From Phil1 sp964487565 (GTDB lineage: Bacteria; Bacillota; Clostridia; Christensenellales; CAG-138), in assembly GCA_964487565.1 (NCBI GenBank), contig CAZARN010000009.1, forward strand, positions 1-64,000: DNA of 64,000 nt, given 5' to 3'. Below are positions 24,972 to 32,165 of this stretch, in pieces. Position numbers and translations under genes: made by a program. Within the stretch, counting starts at the first letter, position 1. Each line of letters starts with the position of its first letter. The notes beneath the pieces were generated by a model. That model saw only the letters and a program-made list of their open reading frames with translations, had not been told where the DNA came from and searched no databases.

Positions 24972-25832
24972 ATGATGGGACGCAGAATAAGGGAGCTTGA
25001 AGCCGCCGTCGAAAGCAGGAACAACGAAATAATGCAGCTCAAGCTGCGCATTGATGAGCTCAACGCCACCGTTGCGCAATACAGGACGCAGGAGACGGCG
25101 ATCGCCGGCGCGCTCACACGGGCGCAGACAGCGGCGACGGGCATAATAAAGGACGCGGAGAACGAGCGGGACAAAATACTTGAGCAGGCCGATGCGAAGA
25201 ACGCGGAGGCTTCGCGCGAGGCGGGGGAGATAATCGAGGACGCGAAGCACCGCGCGGATATGATCGAGCAGGACGCGAAGGACAAGGCGAAGGATACCGC
25301 CTCGCGCGCGGAGGGATTCATGGAGAATTACCGCGCGAACGCGCAGAAGCTCAACGATGAGATAAAGCGCGTGGCAGCGGAGGCCGCGAAGTATGCGGAT
25401 GAGTTTTCAAAGCGCGCAGCGGGGCTTGACCTCGGCGCGGTGATCGAGATGGCGGGCGAATACCGCGGCGCGGCAATGGCGACGGAGAATTATGCCGAGC
25501 CTCTGCCCGATGATTACAGCGATCCCAAAACGCTCATGCACAGCATTTATGCGATAGAACGCCGCAGCGAGCCGGATGACGAAGCGGCCGGCGCTGCTGA
25601 CGCGCGGGAAACGCCGGCTGACGCGCGGGAGACGCCGGCTGACGCGGCGGTGCAGGCCGAGCCTTCGCCGGAGCCGGAGCCGGAACCGCCCGCGGCTGAG
25701 GATCTGACGGACGCTGACGAGGAGCATGTTTGGACGGTCGAGGAGATCGTGGAACGCACGAACGCGGATGAAAACGCCGCGATCGACGACGAGCTGAACG
25801 CCATAATCGAGGACGTGCTCAAGGGTTCTTGA
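24972..25832 (+). CDS. DivIVA-like coiled-coil protein
   Basis: This 286-aa protein is largely helical. A charged coiled coil runs from about residue 5 to 140 with DivIVA-like repeats (AQTAATGIIKDAENERDKIL, EIIEDAKHRADMIEQDAKDKAKD). A low-complexity Ala/Glu/Pro linker containing the repeat ADARETP and an acidic tail with VWTVEEIVERTNADEN follow. DivIVA-type proteins mark curved membrane and organise division or growth sites, but the N-terminal membrane-binding motif of DivIVA is not clear, so the function is uncertain. AGGAGG precedes the ATG. Confidence 0.6.
   Translation: MMGRRIRELEAAVESRNNEIMQLKLRIDELNATVAQYRTQETAIAGALTRAQTAATGIIKDAENERDKILEQADAKNAEASREAGEIIEDAKHRADMIEQDAKDKAKDTASRAEGFMENYRANAQKLNDEIKRVAAEAAKYADEFSKRAAGLDLGAVIEMAGEYRGAAMATENYAEPLPDDYSDPKTLMHSIYAIERRSEPDDEAAGAADARETPADARETPADAAVQAEPSPEPEPEPPAAEDLTDADEEHVWTVEEIVERTNADENAAIDDELNAIIEDVLKGS
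25597..25645 (+). repeat. 21-bp in-frame tandem repeat (about 2.3 copies)
   Basis: Units 25597-25617 and 25618-25638 differ at one base, and a partial third unit follows. Each encodes ADARETP in the linker of the coiled-coil protein, a likely site of length variation. Confidence 0.85.
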
Positions 25833-25858
25833 CGAAACCTGAAGCGCGGTGATATAAT
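25829..25858 (+). promoter_or_regulatory. sigma-A promoter of the T-box leader and proS
   Basis: TTGACG (25829-25834) and TATAAT (25853-25858) are separated by 18 bp. The -35 overlaps the stop of the preceding gene. Confidence 0.85.
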
Positions 25859-25865
25859 CAACCGA

Positions 25866-26105
25866 ATAATAGCTTTGAACGGGAAAATTCGCATCATCCT
25901 TCGAAAAAGAGAACGTGCCCCGCGGCTGAAAGGGCGCGCGCGTGAGGATCGCGATGTCCGGCCCCGGGAGCCGCGCGGAGGTAATGCCGTGCCGAAGGAG
26001 AGCGCGTTAAGCTCATAAGAGACCAAATTAAGGTGGTACAGCGGGTATCTATCCGCCCTTATGCAAATAGGGGCGGTTTTTTATTGCAAAAAAAGTTTGG
26101 AGGAT
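25866..26105 (+). ncRNA. T-box riboswitch leader of proS
   Basis: The leader of about 240 nt contains the T-box core AATTAAGGTGGTACAGCGG (26027 to about 26044). The UGGU bulge suits an NCCA end with A as discriminator. GCGG just after the T-box can pair with CCGC at 26053-26056 as antiterminator, in competition with the terminator 26053-26082. Stem I includes GCTGAAAG and a CCCGGGAGC segment. The Pro codons CCG and CCC both occur at 25958-25965, where a specifier loop is expected. I infer induction by uncharged tRNA-Pro; the exact specifier needs folding. Confidence 0.88.
26053..26082 (+). terminator. Regulated terminator of the proS T-box leader
   Basis: CCGCCC (26053-26058) pairs with GGGCGG (26071-26076), followed by six Ts (26077-26082). 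Its 5' arm is shared with the antiterminator. Confidence 0.9.
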
Positions 26106-26111
26106 ATTTTT

Positions 26112-27560
26112 ATGGCAAAGAAGAACGATAACGAGTTCGTTCAGCATATCGCGTCACGCACGGAGGATTTTCCCCAGTGGTATACGGACGTGATACTCAA
26201 GACCGACATGGTGGATTATTCCGACGTGAAGGGCTGCATGGTCATCAAGCCTTACGGTTACGGCGTGTGGGAGCTCATCCAGCAGCAGATGGACGCGCGC
26301 TTCAAGGCCACTGGGCACAAAAACGCATATTTCCCCCTGTTTATCCCCGAAAGCCTGCTTTTGAAGGAGGCGGAGCATGTTGAAGGCTTCGCGCCCGAGG
26401 TGGCGTGGGTCACGATGGGCGGAACGGAGCAGCTCACCGAGCGTCTTGCCGTGCGTCCCACAAGCGAAACGATAATCGGCTCCATGTATTCGCGCTGGAT
26501 ACAGTCGTGGCGCGATCTGCCGATGCTGATGAACCAGTGGTGCAACGTCGTGCGCTGGGAGAAGAGCACGAGGCCTTTCCTGCGCACGAGCGAGTTCCTT
26601 TGGCAGGAAGGTCACACGGCGCACGCGACCGCCGAGGAGGCGCAGGAGGAAACCATGCGCATGCTCGGCGTATATAAGGATTTTGCGGAAAACGTGCTTG
26701 CGATCCCCGTCATAACCGGACAGAAGAGCGAAAAGGAAAAATTCGCAGGCGCGGACGCCACATATACCATGGAGGCCATGATGCAGGACGGCAAGGCGCT
26801 GCAAATGGGCACCTCGCACAACCTCGGGCAGAATTTTGCCAAGGGATATGACATAACGTATCTCAGCCGCGAGGGCAAGCTCGAGTATTGCTACACGACA
26901 TCATGGGGCACCTCCACACGCATGATCGGCGGCATAATAATGGTCCACGGCGACGATCGCGGCCTTGTGCTGCCCCCCCGCGTCGCCCCCACGCAGCTTG
27001 TTATACTGCCCATCGCGCAGCATAAGGAAGGCGTGCTCGACAAGGCGTATGAGCTGAAGCGGATGCTTGCGGACGCAGGCGTGCGCGTGGAGCTTGACGA
27101 TTCGGAAAACAGCGCGGGCTGGAAGTTCAACGAGTGGGAGATGAAGGGCGTGCCTATTCGCCTTGAGGTCGGCCCCAAGGATATCGAGAATAACCAGGTG
27201 GTGCTCGTGCGGCGCGATAACCTCGAAAAGAGCTTCGTTTCCATGGACGGCCTTGCGGAAACTGTCAAGAAGCTGCTCGACGACGTGCATGACGGCATGT
27301 TCAGCAAAGCGCTTGCCTTCCGCGAGGAAAAAACCGTCAACGCCACCGATATGGAGCAGTTCAAGGCCGGCGTGGAGCACGGGTTCGTGCGCGCGATGTG
27401 GTGCGGCGAGCGGGAATGCGAGGACGCGATAAAGGCGGAAACAGGCGCGACAACGCGCTGCATGCCCTTCGATCACGCCCATGAGGAAGAGCTTGGCCAT
27501 GTGTGCGTGCATTGCGGAAAGCCCGCGAAGAAGCTGATGTATTTCGCAAAGTCATATTGA
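26112..27560 (+). CDS. proS: Prolyl-tRNA synthetase (archaeal/eukaryote-like, short form)
   Basis: This 482-aa class II synthetase charges tRNA-Pro. It is of the shorter type without the bacterial editing insertion: motif 2 region RWEKSTRPFLRTSEFLWQEGHTAHAT, motif 3 region GIIMVHGDDRGLVLPPRVAP, an anticodon-binding domain, and a C-terminal domain with CVHCGKPAKKLMYFAKSY ending in Tyr, as in archaeal-type enzymes. ATG 26112 follows TTGGAGGATATTTTT. It is controlled by the T-box leader directly upstream. Such ProRS forms are common in Clostridia and Bacteroidetes. Confidence 0.96.
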   Translation: MAKKNDNEFVQHIASRTEDFPQWYTDVILKTDMVDYSDVKGCMVIKPYGYGVWELIQQQMDARFKATGHKNAYFPLFIPESLLLKEAEHVEGFAPEVAWVTMGGTEQLTERLAVRPTSETIIGSMYSRWIQSWRDLPMLMNQWCNVVRWEKSTRPFLRTSEFLWQEGHTAHATAEEAQEETMRMLGVYKDFAENVLAIPVITGQKSEKEKFAGADATYTMEAMMQDGKALQMGTSHNLGQNFAKGYDITYLSREGKLEYCYTTSWGTSTRMIGGIIMVHGDDRGLVLPPRVAPTQLVILPIAQHKEGVLDKAYELKRMLADAGVRVELDDSENSAGWKFNEWEMKGVPIRLEVGPKDIENNQVVLVRRDNLEKSFVSMDGLAETVKKLLDDVHDGMFSKALAFREEKTVNATDMEQFKAGVEHGFVRAMWCGERECEDAIKAETGATTRCMPFDHAHEEELGHVCVHCGKPAKKLMYFAKSY

Positions 27561-27576
27561 TCGAAAACCGATCGTG

Positions 27577-27606
27577 AAAAAACGGCCTTCGCGCAAGCGG
27601 AGGCCG
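27577..27606 (-). terminator. Leftward terminator between proS and the cat-like gene
   Basis: A 10-bp stem (27583-27592 with 27597-27606, one G-U pair) closes a GCAA loop. Read on the - strand it is followed by six Ts (complement of 27577-27582). On the + strand there is only a weak T-run, so it mainly stops transcription moving leftward. No - strand gene ends near here, so it may stop antisense transcripts from 28664 before they enter proS. Confidence 0.65.
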
Positions 27607-27625
27607 ATGCTTTGAAGGAGTGGGT

Positions 27626-28273
27626 ATGGATACTGCATTTCATCGGATAGACGTTGAAAACTGGGCGCGCCGCGACGAGTTTGAAAGCTTCACGCGCGCG
27701 GGCTGCGGGTTCACAATGACTGCACAAGCGGACATAACGCCGCTTTTTGATCATGCCGGGGCAAACGGTCTGAAGCTTTATCCCCTCATGGTGTGGGCGG
27801 CGATACGCACGGCCAACGCGCATCGCGAGTTCAGATACGGCTATGAGGGCGCTTTCGGCTATTACGACACGGTGCATCCCATGTTCTTTGATCTCACAAA
27901 GGAAGGCAATGTCAAAAGCCTCGTCGCACAGTACAGGGAAAACGCCGTGGAGCAGGTCGAGGAGATAGAGCGCGTGCGGCGCATGTATCAAAACGTCGAC
28001 GAATATCAGCCGCAGGACTTTTCGCAGAACGTGATAAACATATCGTCCGTGCCGTGGACGCGCTTCACGGGGCTTTCGTTTTCGCTGCAATATGTGGCGA
28101 CGTATTACGCGCCGATAATCACCTTCGGCAAATATGAAAAGAAGGACGGAAAAATCACCGTCCCCCTCGCCGTATACATGAATCACGCGGTGTGCGACGG
28201 CAGTCATGCCGCCCTCTTCATCGATGAGTTCCAAAGGTTCGCCGCGACGCTCAATCCTTCGCGCGGCGCTTGA
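27626..28273 (+). CDS. Chloramphenicol acetyltransferase-like protein (CatA fold)
   Basis: This 215-aa trimeric CAT-fold acyltransferase has the catalytic His in NHAVCDGSHAALFIDEF (HxxxDG), plus the family segments KLYPLMVWAAIRTANAHREFR and ISSVPWTRFTGLSF. True CatA enzymes acetylate chloramphenicol with acetyl-CoA. Chromosomal relatives in Clostridia are often annotated this way without shown resistance, so the substrate is open. The ATG at 27626 lies 5 nt after GAAGGAG. Its 3' end overlaps the convergent gene at 28251 by 23 bp. Confidence 0.85.
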   Translation: MDTAFHRIDVENWARRDEFESFTRAGCGFTMTAQADITPLFDHAGANGLKLYPLMVWAAIRTANAHREFRYGYEGAFGYYDTVHPMFFDLTKEGNVKSLVAQYRENAVEQVEEIERVRRMYQNVDEYQPQDFSQNVINISSVPWTRFTGLSFSLQYVATYYAPIITFGKYEKKDGKITVPLAVYMNHAVCDGSHAALFIDEFQRFAATLNPSRGA

Positions 28274-28664
28274 GCACGATCGCAAGCACGACGCCCGCGG
28301 CGAGCATCACAAGGCCGAGCACAATTACGAAAGTACCCATGATGACGACAGGATTTGACGGCTGTATGCTTTGCGCGACGTCAGTCACCGTCACCGTATA
28401 GCCGGGCATAATCCCGGTTGTGTCGAAGGCGTTGAAGGCCCCGAGGCCGAAGCCCGAAACGCTGTCGTTGAAGCTTTGCTGCATGGATGAGGCTATGCCT
28501 CTCATGAGCGCGCCTATCGCCGTGAAAACTGCGCCGGCCACGGCGAGGTATACGCCGAAAAGCCGGCCGTAACGCCTGATGAGACGCCCTATTGCGCCGG
28601 GTATGGAATCCACCCGCGACGCGCCGGGCGCGTACAACCGCGAAAGGCCGGAAGTGTTTGTCAA
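28251..28664 (-). CDS. Small hypothetical membrane protein (two helices)
   Basis: I do not recognise the family. The 137-aa reading has two hydrophobic segments (YLAVAGAVFTAIGALMRGIA and VVIMGTFVIVLGLVMLAAGVVLAIVL) separated by an extracytoplasmic loop, and it ends in KRRAKD. The TTG at 28664 has no ribosome binding site, and a GTG at 28613 is equally possible, so the start is uncertain. It is the last gene of the leftward group beginning with the dTMP kinase-like gene and overlaps the cat-like gene tail to tail. Confidence 0.5.
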   Translation of the reverse strand: MTNTSGLSRLYAPGASRVDSIPGAIGRLIRRYGRLFGVYLAVAGAVFTAIGALMRGIASSMQQSFNDSVSGFGLGAFNAFDTTGIMPGYTVTVTDVAQSIQPSNPVVIMGTFVIVLGLVMLAAGVVLAIVLKRRAKD

Positions 28665-28696
28665 CCGATGGTTGCATGGCCGGTATGCGGGCGATA

Positions 28697-29146
28697 TCAG
28701 AGCGTCATTTCCATGGAAATATCCGAAAGCTCATAGTTTGTCTTTTCGTATTCCCTGTATTTGAAACCGACCTTTTCATACTGGTGCAGCGCGGCCCTGA
28801 GCTGATGGTTGGAGCTTAGGGTGAGCTTCTTCTTGCCCTCCGCGCGGGCGATGCGTATCGCCTCGTCGAGCAAAAGATAACCCGTCCCGTGTCCGCGAAA
28901 CCCCTCTGCCACGCAGTATTTGTTGAGATCGAACGAATCGCCGTGGTTATCGAGCATCACCATCCCGGCGACTTCAGCTTCATCGGTCACGGCGAGGATT
29001 ATGTGGCCGCCGTTTTCGATCATGCGCATGGGGTGCGAAAGGATATCGATATCGACGTCCTCCACAAGGTCATAGCGCCCGAGCCATTCAAGCGATATGC
29101 GCATGATGTCATCCCTGAAACGATCCTCATAGGCGATAAGCTTCAT
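28697..29146 (-). CDS. GNAT family N-acetyltransferase
   Basis: This 149-aa protein has the GNAT acetyl-CoA motif A in CVAEGFRGHGTGYLLLDEAI (R/Q-x-x-G-x-G/A form) and motif B in QYEKVGFKYRE. It transfers an acetyl group to an unknown acceptor. The start at 29146 gives MKLIAYEDRF behind GAGGGCAAAACG; longer readings run into the upstream gene. It lies 10 bp downstream of the DUF6125-like gene. Confidence 0.85.
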   Translation of the reverse strand: MKLIAYEDRFRDDIMRISLEWLGRYDLVEDVDIDILSHPMRMIENGGHIILAVTDEAEVAGMVMLDNHGDSFDLNKYCVAEGFRGHGTGYLLLDEAIRIARAEGKKKLTLSSNHQLRAALHQYEKVGFKYREYEKTNYELSDISMEMTL

Positions 29147-29156
29147 CGTTTTGCCC

Positions 29157-29687
29157 TCATTCAGCGTGTGAAAGTTTGAATTCCCATGCGCAGCCCGTCG
29201 GGTCATATCCCGCGACATCCGGGAAGCAGCTTATGCAGCGGCAGGTTATGCGCGGGTCGATCGTTTTTGCAAAGCCTGCGTATTCGACCTCGCCGACCGC
29301 GCGGCAGGGATGCAGCGGCATTCCCTTTGCGCTGCGCGCGTGCTGCACGCGGCAGTCGATATGGCGGAAGATGAGCGTGTTCGCGTCCGGCCGTGCGAAT
29401 TCATAGCGGTTGATGTTCGCGTAAAAACGCAGCTCAAGCGCGCGGCAGAGGCCGTCAAGCCCTGGTTCGTCGTCAAGCTTGAGGAATTTTTTCAGGCGCT
29501 GCGCCTCGATCACGGTGAAACGGCGCCACGCTTCGACATCGTGGAACATCGCTTCATCCATGCCGAGCTTTTGCTCGACAGACTGGAACCAAAGCCCGTC
29601 ATGGGCGAGCCAGTCCTTTGAGTATATCCCGATAAGCTCGATGAGCTGCTCCTTTGAAAGCGCTTCAAGCGCGCAGGACGGTTCCAT
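29157..29687 (-). CDS. DUF6125-like cysteine-containing protein
   Basis: This 176-aa soluble protein starts with a helical region (ALSKEQLIELIGIYSKDWLAHDGLWFQSVEQKLG). It then has a Cys/His-bearing half with CRVQHARSAKG, HPCRAVGEVEYAGFA and IDPRITCRCISCFPD. This pattern matches what I recall of DUF6125-type proteins, which lie near the family of ATC hydrolase-like domains. The cysteines could bind metal. No function is established. A GGGGGATTTGC site precedes the ATG. It is probably read with the downstream GNAT gene. Confidence 0.6.
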   Translation of the reverse strand: MEPSCALEALSKEQLIELIGIYSKDWLAHDGLWFQSVEQKLGMDEAMFHDVEAWRRFTVIEAQRLKKFLKLDDEPGLDGLCRALELRFYANINRYEFARPDANTLIFRHIDCRVQHARSAKGMPLHPCRAVGEVEYAGFAKTIDPRITCRCISCFPDVAGYDPTGCAWEFKLSHAE

Positions 29688-29704
29688 TGCAAATCCCCCT
29701 TAAA

Positions 29705-29733
29705 TCAAAACGGCCCCGGGACGCCCGGAGCCG
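29705..29733 (-). terminator. Intrinsic terminator of pfkA
   Basis: On the - strand a 10-bp stem (29724-29733 with 29711-29720, loop of 3 nt) is followed by TTTTGATTT. It lies between pfkA and the DUF6125-like gene, so the two may be only partly co-transcribed. Confidence 0.8.
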
Positions 29734-29760
29734 CGAATTCCATGCTGAAGATCACTGAGA

Positions 29761-30822
29761 TTATTTGAAGAACAGGCTCGCGGCCTTGTAGAATTCCTCA
29801 TCAACCATTTTACGCTCGTTGACGGCCTTGTCAAGGTCGGCGACGACGATCTCCGTGCCGCGCAGTGCAACCATGTTGCCGTAATTGCCTTCAACGGCAA
29901 GATCGCCGGCCTTTACGCCCATGCGGGAGCCGAGAACGCGATCGAACACGCTGGGCGAACCGCCGCGCTGCAGATGGCCGAGCACGACGGAACGGGACTC
30001 GAAATACTGCCGTTTGCGGTCGAGCGTGTCATCGCTGCGGATGGCGTTTTCAAGCCTTTCGGCGAGGCTGCGCGCAAGCTCCTTGTTGAGAAGCAGCGGG
30101 TTGCCGAAAACATCGAAGCCGATATCCTTCTTGTCTTCGCCGATAAGCTCAAAGCCCTCGGCAACGGCGATGATGGTGTATTTTTCGCCGCGAAGATATC
30201 TTTCCTTGACAAAATCATAGATCTCGTCAAAGGTTTTCGGGAATTCGGGTATCAGCACAAGATGCGCGTTGGCGGCAAGGCCGGCCTGAAGCGCGATCCA
30301 GCCTGTCTGACGGCCCATGCACTCCACAACAAAGCAGCGCGAATGCGAGGCAGCCGTGGTGTGCAGACGGTCGATCTCCTCCATGGCGATGTTGGCCGCC
30401 GTGTCGAAACCGAAGGTGTAATCCGTGCATGAAAGATCGTTGTCGATCGTCTTCGGCACGCCGATCATGCCAAGACCCAGCTTGCGCAGATGGTTCGCAA
30501 CGCCGAGCGTGTCGTCCCCGCCCACGGCCACAAGCCCTTCAAGCCCGTGACGTTCCATCGTGGCCTTGACGATTGCCGGCCCGTTCTCCACCTTCATGAC
30601 GTTGGTGCGCGAGCTGCCGAGTATCGTGCCGCCGAGCGTCTGTATGCCCTTCACGTCGTCGTGCGTGAGCATGCGTCCGTCATCCTCGATTACGCCGCGC
30701 CAGCCCGAAAAAAAGCCGAAGATCTCCATGTTGGCGGTATCGCAGCGTTCAACGACGCCTCTTATGACCGCATTGAGCCCGGGGCAGTCTCCGCCGCCGG
30801 TCAGCAGACCGATTCTTCTCAT
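29761..30822 (-). CDS. pfkA: 6-phosphofructokinase, PPi-dependent type by signature
   Basis: This 353-aa family-A phosphofructokinase makes fructose 1,6-bisphosphate. Motifs present are GGGDCPGLNAVIRG, catalytic TIDND (Asp127) and the ECMGR region. Residue 104 is Asp (GGDD, where ATP enzymes have GGDG) and residue 124 is Lys (PKTIDND, where ATP enzymes have Gly). That pair is the known mark of pyrophosphate-dependent enzymes. The length and the mixed-substrate subfamily fit. A reversible, ATP-sparing glycolysis step is inferred. AAGGAGAG lies before the ATG at 30822, and the dTMP kinase-like gene is 32 bp upstream. Confidence 0.93.
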   Translation of the reverse strand: MRRIGLLTGGGDCPGLNAVIRGVVERCDTANMEIFGFFSGWRGVIEDDGRMLTHDDVKGIQTLGGTILGSSRTNVMKVENGPAIVKATMERHGLEGLVAVGGDDTLGVANHLRKLGLGMIGVPKTIDNDLSCTDYTFGFDTAANIAMEEIDRLHTTAASHSRCFVVECMGRQTGWIALQAGLAANAHLVLIPEFPKTFDEIYDFVKERYLRGEKYTIIAVAEGFELIGEDKKDIGFDVFGNPLLLNKELARSLAERLENAIRSDDTLDRKRQYFESRSVVLGHLQRGGSPSVFDRVLGSRMGVKAGDLAVEGNYGNMVALRGTEIVVADLDKAVNERKMVDEEFYKAASLFFK

Positions 30823-30854
30823 TTTGTTCTCTCCTTAAATGCAATATTGGAAAT

Positions 30855-31532
30855 TTATATAAGCTTTCTTGATTTCAAGGCGCTGAGCACTTCGTGAGAA
30901 ATGTCGTCTATACCCATCAGCGCGCCGTCCTTCATGCAGGGTATAACTTCGCAGTCCTGCATCCTTGAGGCGACCTCGAGATATTTTGCCATCGCGCGGG
31001 CCTGGATGCCGTGCGAGGCTTCATAAACATCGCGCCCCGTGCCGCCGACATAATCCCTGAATCCTTTTTTGAGCACGTTCTGTTCGGCCGCGTTCGGAAG
31101 CACCGAAAAAATCAGGTTCACATCGGGCCGCGGCAGCTTGAAATGAGAATACTCAAGCTCGAGCACCCAATCCACGATGTCCGGTTTGTCAATATCAATA
31201 TCCCTTATGCTCTGATATACCGCGTTTGAAAGAACATAACGGTTTATAACAAGAAAATCGCTTTCGCCGTCGCGATAATCCGAAAAGCTTTCCCATCTGT
31301 CAAGCGCGAACCACAGCGCCATGCTTTTGCCGTTCACGGTGTCCGCACAGACGCCGTCGCTGCCGGAAAGCAACCTGCCGACCTCGGAACCGAAAAACGT
31401 GTCATACATGGGATAATCGCGGCAGGCGACGGTCGCGCCCGCGGCGCGCAGGTTCGCGGCAAGCCGCCTGAACTGAACGCCCTTGCCCGATCCGTCGATC
31501 CCCTCGATTGCGATTATCTTCGTTTTGCCCAT
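30855..31532 (-). CDS. Thymidylate kinase-like protein (clostridial type)
   Basis: This protein of about 225 aa has the dTMP kinase fold: P-loop GIDGSGKG at the N-terminus, the nucleotide-binding segment INRYVLSNAVYQ and a lid-like stretch with YVGGTGRDVYE. Two residues are atypical. The P-loop lacks the usual Ser/Thr after GK, as in related clostridial proteins, and the DR(Y/H) motif reads NRY. It should phosphorylate dTMP or a related nucleotide, but activity is uncertain. Starts at 31532 (MGKTKII), 31550 or a GTG at 31565 are possible; none has an ideal ribosome site. Confidence 0.75.
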   Translation of the reverse strand: MGKTKIIAIEGIDGSGKGVQFRRLAANLRAAGATVACRDYPMYDTFFGSEVGRLLSGSDGVCADTVNGKSMALWFALDRWESFSDYRDGESDFLVINRYVLSNAVYQSIRDIDIDKPDIVDWVLELEYSHFKLPRPDVNLIFSVLPNAAEQNVLKKGFRDYVGGTGRDVYEASHGIQARAMAKYLEVASRMQDCEVIPCMKDGALMGIDDISHEVLSALKSRKLI

Positions 31533-31637
31533 ATCTTTTTCACGCTCCATTGTGTATTTTATCACATAATCGCATGCAATAATATATTTTCTCCGGATTC
31601 CCGTTAATGTTTTTGCTTATGAAAATACAAACAGGTA

Positions 31638-31666
31638 TTGACATACAATATTATACGCCGTATAAT
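31638..31666 (+). promoter_or_regulatory. Consensus sigma-A promoter of the padR unit
   Basis: TTGACA (31638-31643) and TATAAT (31661-31666) are separated by exactly 17 bp, a full consensus match. The -10 and most of the spacer are covered by a palindromic operator. Confidence 0.95.
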
Positions 31667-31668
31667 AT
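31648..31668. promoter_or_regulatory. Perfect palindrome over the padR promoter (probable PadR operator)
   Basis: ATATTATAC-GCC-GTATAATAT is a 9-bp perfect inverted repeat around 3 bp. It lies across the spacer and -10, where a bound dimer would block RNA polymerase. PadR-type genes are commonly autorepressed, and this palindrome sits about 25 bp before padR, so autoregulation is a direct inference. Confidence 0.85.
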
Positions 31669-31692
31669 GATACGTCGAAGGGAGTGATAGGA

Positions 31693-32007
31693 ATGACATT
31701 CCAGATCGGAAGCGCGCTGCTCGATGCGTGTGTGCTTGCAGTGCTTGACCGTGAGGACGCTTACGGTTATGTGCTCACACAAAGCGTAAAGCAGGTTATG
31801 GAGATATCGGAGTCCACGCTTTATCCGGTGCTGAGGCGCCTGCAGAAGGACGAGATGCTCAAAACCTACGATCAGCCGTTTTCAGGCCGACTGAGGAGAT
31901 ATTATGCGATAACGCCGCGGGGCAGGGTAAAGCTCGACGAATACCGCAGCGAATGGAGCATATACAGAGAAAACGTGGAAAAGATGCTGTTTGGAGGCAG
32001 GATATGA
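31693..32007 (+). CDS. PadR family transcriptional regulator
   Basis: This 104-aa winged-helix protein has the PadR signature: LDACVLAVLDREDAYGYVL, then ISESTLYPVLRRLQKDEML and the wing GRLRRYYAITPRG. PadR dimers usually repress their own operon and respond to small or membrane-active compounds. ATG 31693 follows GGGAG. Downstream genes overlap or abut: a 53-aa ORF, a HAAS/DUF4097 protein and an MFS transporter. The PadR plus HAAS/DUF4097 pairing is frequent in Firmicutes and points to envelope stress or drug response. Confidence 0.93.
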   Translation: MTFQIGSALLDACVLAVLDREDAYGYVLTQSVKQVMEISESTLYPVLRRLQKDEMLKTYDQPFSGRLRRYYAITPRGRVKLDEYRSEWSIYRENVEKMLFGGRI

Positions 32008-32165
32008 AAAACAAAATCGACGTAAAACAGACGGGTATCGGCGGCGAGCTTGCACGGGCGAGCGAAAGATACAATATGGAGCGTCGCGCGCTCAAGGCGC
32101 GTGAAGAGATGGATGAAATGTTCCGCGAATGCTGCCATAGCGGCGGACCAAGGGGGATATGCTGA
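32004..32165 (+). CDS. 53-aa protein between padR and the HAAS/DUF4097 gene
   Basis: An ATG overlapping the padR stop (ATGA) opens a 53-codon frame that ends on the first base of the next start (TGATG). The product is charged and probably helical (ELARASERYNMERRALKAREEMDEMFREC) with a Cys pair near the end and no membrane segment. GGAGGCAGG lies 5-10 nt before the ATG. The tight coupling on both sides is the main evidence that it is translated. I do not recognise a family. It could help translate the downstream gene or act as a small partner of it. Confidence 0.6.
   Translation: MKNKIDVKQTGIGGELARASERYNMERRALKAREEMDEMFRECCHSGGPRGIC

Noticed and set aside
27626..28273. A confirmed chloramphenicol-resistance gene
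   Set aside because: The CAT fold and catalytic His are present, but the gene lies in a chromosomal context without mobile elements and many such homologues have no shown resistance.
28659..28664. TTGACA (on the - strand) at the start of the small membrane protein as a -35 box
   Set aside because: No -10-like sequence lies 16-19 bp downstream. It may be only the TTG start region of that gene.
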